NCBI RefSeq assembly: GCF_015159595.1
Contig: NZ_CP063304.1
Span: 3,454,435 to 3,518,434, forward strand
Origin: Blautia liquoris
GTDB lineage: Bacteria > Bacillota > Clostridia > Lachnospirales > Lachnospiraceae
Length of the DNA stretch: 64,000 bases
Reading direction: 5' to 3'
Shown piece after piece: positions 61,321 through 64,000 of this stretch. The notes under the pieces are model-generated. The model saw only the letters and a program-made list of their open reading frames with translations, was not told where the DNA came from and searched no databases. The first letter of the stretch is position 1, and the number at the start of each line of letters is the position of its first letter. The position numbers were made by a program, and so were the translations under genes.

Positions 61321-62607
61321 CTATTTTTTATTCTTTTTTTTGTTATCATACTGGCTGACCATATTCGCCTTAGAAGCCAGACTGCCGGGTTTTAAATCTG
61401 AATTATTTTTATAATATTCTGTAGAATCTTTTATATCCTGGTTTTTCTTCTCCTGATTGACAGGCTTTTTAGGCTCTTCAATATTGCGGACATTCATCGT
61501 CGCCTGCTTCGTAATCTTTTGAGGCGGCAATCCTTGTTTTGCCCGCTTTTTGTTCACCTTATCCTGATTTGCGGCAATTAAATCGTCTATATCTACTTTA
61601 GCCATCTGACGGTTAATAACAACCTGCTGAATAGAGCGAATTACAGCACCCGCTATCCAGTAAATACCCATACCTATTGACATCGACAGACAAAATACGG
61701 CCGACATAACTGGCATTGTGACGTTCATCATCTTCATGGACTGCTCCATAGTGCCGGGCTGTTTGTTCGTCGGAGCATCAGGCTGAGGCGTTAGCTTATA
61801 GCTAATCCATTGTGTAAACCATGCAAGAACTGGTATTGATACTGCCCCAATTAAAAGCAGCCAACTTTGTGATGCCCAACTACGCCTGATAACATCAAGA
61901 GGAGCCTCTGTGATATTCATTCCGAGAAACATATTCATGCGTTCTGTCTGATGAGCTGTTGTTTCAAGAGTATCACTGATACCCGAAAAAGCTGTAATAT
62001 CGGATAACTTTTCCCACTGGGAAGGCTTCATGACATATAAAATATCGGTGATATTGTTCTTTGTCAGATGACTGAAATCAACTTTACTATAAAGTCGGAG
62101 TGCATTATCACTTACAAATTTTGAAAGAATATCAGCATGCCCGCTGACACCTGAAATTGCTGTCACAGCACCGGAAAAGACATTCTTTACACTTCCAATA
62201 TATCCAGGAATATGATAAATTACCTGAAAAAGGGAAAACATGATAGGCATCTGAATCAAAAGAGGCAGGCAGCTTCCGGTCGGAGAAACTCCATATTTTT
62301 GATACACAGCCATTGTCTCTTCCTGCATCTTCATCTGGGAATTCTGATCTTTTTTTCCCTTATATTTTTCCTGAATTTTGTTAAGTTCCGGCTGCATCAC
62401 TGCAGTCATTTTCGAAAATTTCTGTTGTTTAATCTGTATCGGCGTCAAAATCATATAAACAATCACTGTAAAAATAACAATTGAAAGACCTATATTGGGA
62501 ATTCCCATCTTATTTAATACTATATAGATCCCGTTCATCACGACACCTAATACTTCACATACCCATTTAATAATAAACCAGGTCGATTTACTAAGTAAAA
62601 TATCCAA
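61321..62607 (-). CDS. yidC: membrane protein insertase YidC
   Basis: 428 residues. Hydrophobic segments match YidC/Oxa1 helices: IGLSIVIFTVIVYMILTPIQ, then GSCLPLLIQMPIMFSLFQVI (conserved), and VMSAVFCLSMSIGMGIYWIAG. A large loop of about 110 residues lies between helices 2 and 3. Long basic C-terminal tail. Start is TTG at 62607 (MDILLSKST) because GGGAGG lies 8 bases upstream. No lipobox cysteine is seen at the N-terminus. Confidence 0.93.
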   Translation of the reverse strand: MDILLSKSTWFIIKWVCEVLGVVMNGIYIVLNKMGIPNIGLSIVIFTVIVYMILTPIQIKQQKFSKMTAVMQPELNKIQEKYKGKKDQNSQMKMQEETMAVYQKYGVSPTGSCLPLLIQMPIMFSLFQVIYHIPGYIGSVKNVFSGAVTAISGVSGHADILSKFVSDNALRLYSKVDFSHLTKNNITDILYVMKPSQWEKLSDITAFSGISDTLETTAHQTERMNMFLGMNITEAPLDVIRRSWASQSWLLLIGAVSIPVLAWFTQWISYKLTPQPDAPTNKQPGTMEQSMKMMNVTMPVMSAVFCLSMSIGMGIYWIAGAVIRSIQQVVINRQMAKVDIDDLIAANQDKVNKKRAKQGLPPQKITKQATMNVRNIEEPKKPVNQEKKNQDIKDSTEYYKNNSDLKPGSLASKANMVSQYDNKKKNKK

Positions 62608-62658
62608 ACCAAATTCCTCCCTGAACAATTTTTTTATAAATTGTCCTTATGCACTCAT

Positions 62659-62868
62659 CTACGGCACTGGGTCATAACCCCCATGTGATAAAGGGTTACA
62701 TCTCAATATTCTCCATGCTGCCAGCAGACTACCCTTAAAGGCACCATACTTTTGGATTGCCTCCAATCCATATTGAGAACAAGTAGGAATATAAGGACAC
62801 TTTGTTCTCTTAAGTGGTGACAAATATTTTTGATAAAACCGAATCAACTTAATTAATATCGTCTTCAA
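62659..62868 (-). CDS. yidD: membrane protein insertion efficiency factor YidD
   Basis: 69 residues. The invariant [10 protein letters not shown] and [15 protein letters not shown] with its cysteines, plus [17 protein letters not shown], identify YidD, thought to aid YidC-dependent insertion. Start is TTG at 62868, inside rnpA (20-base overlap). Confidence 0.95.
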   Translation of the reverse strand: MKTILIKLIRFYQKYLSPLKRTKCPYIPTCSQYGLEAIQKYGAFKGSLLAAWRILRCNPLSHGGYDPVP

Positions 62869-63208
62869 TTTTCTTACCTATAACATGATGTAACTTACCA
62901 AGATGGTAAATTGCACGCTCGATCTCATGGTACGTACAGTCCTTAGCATTTACCCTTGCTATAATTACAACATCAATTCCCCTGCGAAATGATTCTTCCA
63001 ATAAACGGTAGCTTTCCCTGATTAATCTGGCCAGATGATGTCTCACAACACTGTTTCCGACTTTTTTGCTAACTGAAATTCCGATACGATTCTCATCTGT
63101 GTGATTCTCTCTCACATACATTACCAGATATTTGTTCGCTTTCGATGTTCCACACCTGTAAACTATCTGAAAATCTTTGTTCTTCTTTAAGCTATCTGAA
63201 TAGTTCAT
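62849..63208 (-). CDS. rnpA: ribonuclease P protein component
   Basis: 119 residues. The RNR region [28 protein letters not shown] is the RNase P protein motif that binds the RNA subunit and helps recognise pre-tRNA 5' leaders. AGGTG precedes the ATG at a spacing of about 10. Confidence 0.95.
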   Translation of the reverse strand: MNYSDSLKKNKDFQIVYRCGTSKANKYLVMYVRENHTDENRIGISVSKKVGNSVVRHHLARLIRESYRLLEESFRRGIDVVIIARVNAKDCTYHEIERAIYHLGKLHHVIGKKIEDDIN

Positions 63209-63245
63209 AGTCTGTAATCACCTGCATTCGACAATTTTCTTGTTT

Positions 63246-63276
63246 TAAAACAAAAGACCACATTTGAAATGCGGCC
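63246..63276 (-). terminator. terminator between rpmH and rnpA
   Basis: Minus strand GGCCGCAT pairs with ATGTGGTC (one G-U) over a 5-base loop, followed by TTTTGTTTTAA, 6 bases after the rpmH stop. Probably partial, tuning expression of rnpA and downstream genes relative to rpmH. Confidence 0.65.
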
Positions 63277-63282
63277 CTTATT

Positions 63283-63417
63283 TTATGCTGACAGTTTATG
63301 TCTTCCTTTTAATCGTCTAGCAGCTAAAACTTTTCTTCCACCTTTTGTACTCATCCTTGCTCTGAATCCATGAACTTTGGATCTGGATCTTTTTTTTGGC
63401 TGATATGTCATTTTCAT
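63283..63417 (-). CDS. rpmH: 50S ribosomal protein L34
   Basis: 44 residues, [20 protein letters not shown] then [20 protein letters not shown] and LSA, a textbook L34 and very basic. The first ATG (63417) has GGAGGTG 8 bases upstream, so the protein begins MKMTYQ rather than MTYQ. It is the first gene left of the origin, with a strong promoter. Confidence 0.97.
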   Translation of the reverse strand: MKMTYQPKKRSRSKVHGFRARMSTKGGRKVLAARRLKGRHKLSA

Positions 63418-63505
63418 AGGAAAGGCACCTCCTTTATATAATTTAGTATCAGTATTCATACCGACACTATAAGTTTAATCTTTCAGATATGAAAACATCA
63501 TTTCA

Positions 63506-63534
63506 ATTATATTCATAATGAATTACAAAGTCAA
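63506..63534 (-). promoter_or_regulatory. sigma-A promoter of rpmH
   Basis: Minus strand TTGACT (63534-63529), 17-base spacer, TATAAT (63511-63506), about 90 bases upstream of rpmH. Confidence 0.85.
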
Positions 63535-63539
63535 GCATA

Positions 63540-64000
63540 ATATGGGGTTTTTCACTCTTTTTCTCAAGAAAATAATACCAGAACTAGAGGGTCATGCAGT
63601 TTACACCTATATCACAGAACCTGAATTTTATGAATGGTTGACGTAATATTATCCACAATGTGTGGATAACTTGTGGATAACTCGTTTATTTTATGTGTAT
63701 ATCTTGTCCGACAAAGTCAAAAATCCTTGATTTATCCAGTGTGTAAAATGTGAATCTATCATTTTATTTATTCACATTTGGTTTTAGAATTCTTTTATGA
63801 AGGTGAATACTCTTATTATTTATTCCACATTATCCAGAAAGGTTAAAACATGCATAAAACCTTATTTTTTTTACTCATTATTTGTTCGTCACACTCATTT
63901 TTCACAATCTCTCACATACTTATCCACACATTTATTCAACGTCTTTTATTCTTATCCTGAGAATGATTATTAAAATGTGAATAATTTTTACTCCTGTCAT
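63540..64000. other. chromosomal origin region (oriC), partial
   Basis: An AT-rich non-coding region next to rpmH containing DnaA boxes: TTATCCACA at 63649-63657 and 63920-63928, and TGTGGATAA at 63661-63669 and 63672-63680, with weaker TTATCCAGT, TTATTCACA and TTATCCAGA at about 63733, 63768 and 63829. The gene order to the left matches the rpmH side of the dnaA-rpmH origin. dnaA would begin to the right of the window. No gene is visible here. Confidence 0.85.

Noticed and set aside
63586..63610. Third copy of the 183-bp repeat
   Set aside because: Only about 20 bases (ATACCAGA...GGGTCATGC) resemble the left end; the rest is unrelated, so chance or a very old stub.

Overview
The window is a low-GC Firmicutes chromosome segment, most likely from a spore-forming Lachnospiraceae (Clostridia) member. 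Supporting this are a cotJ spore-coat operon, DUF3881 and DUF4446 genes, strong GGAGG ribosome binding sites with frequent TTG starts, and the order rpmH-rnpA-yidD-yidC-jag-mnmE-mnmG-rsmG-parA-parB beside a replication origin. The right end (about 63430-64000) is the oriC intergenic region with DnaA boxes. dnaA itself would lie just beyond the edge. Most genes from 44 kb to 63.4 kb are on the minus strand, transcribed away from the origin.

Layout. 1-5.7 kb: the end of a methionine ABC transporter operon (metN, metI) with a methionine-rich leader peptide and attenuator, then a PadR/HAAS/DUF4097 envelope operon, a HAD phosphatase and AzlCD. 5.7-14.6 kb: a graveyard of decayed elements (IS200/IS605 tnpA-tnpB with omega RNA, an acyltransferase tail, a truncated HipB-HipA, a TnpB/PAS chimera, an IS1182-type transposase stump) around intact genes for a LysR regulator, a LigM-like folate-dependent O-demethylase, an SGNH hydrolase and a LURF-one protein. 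14.6-22.1 kb: superoxide dismutase, an alpha/beta hydrolase plus condensation-like membrane protein pair, nth, a CoA-type NUDIX hydrolase and cotJ genes with a CotJA-CotJB fusion.

22.5-30.8 kb: a tRNA-Arg(CCT) followed by an accessory block (GNAT, VanR/VanS-like two-component system, a long VanZ-family protein, a TraX-like protein, an IstB remnant, cupin, DUF4180, P-loop kinase, MerR/TipAS). Two genes in it share a duplicated upstream cassette. 30.8-41 kb: a carbohydrate uptake locus (two LplB/YtcP-type permeases, lipoprotein binding protein, YesMN-type two-component system) with a 971-residue double FAD oxidoreductase. 41-44.3 kb: an amino-acid permease and a xanthine/urate-type NCS2 permease.

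44-64 kb: origin-proximal housekeeping genes (serS, parAB with three parS sites, rsmG, mnmG, mnmE, jag, yidC, yidD, rnpA, rpmH) plus a Gld-type ABC transporter operon.

The most unusual signals are: (1) the methionine-rich leader peptide with a terminator in front of metNI, pointing to ribosome-mediated methionine attenuation; (2) a 183-bp structured, MITE-like repeat present twice, one copy flanked by 9-bp direct repeats and lodged in a transcription terminator, with paired base changes in its stems; (3) a 15-codon upstream ORF stop-start coupled to the alpha/beta hydrolase gene next to parS; (4) the duplicated promoter cassette in the accessory block.
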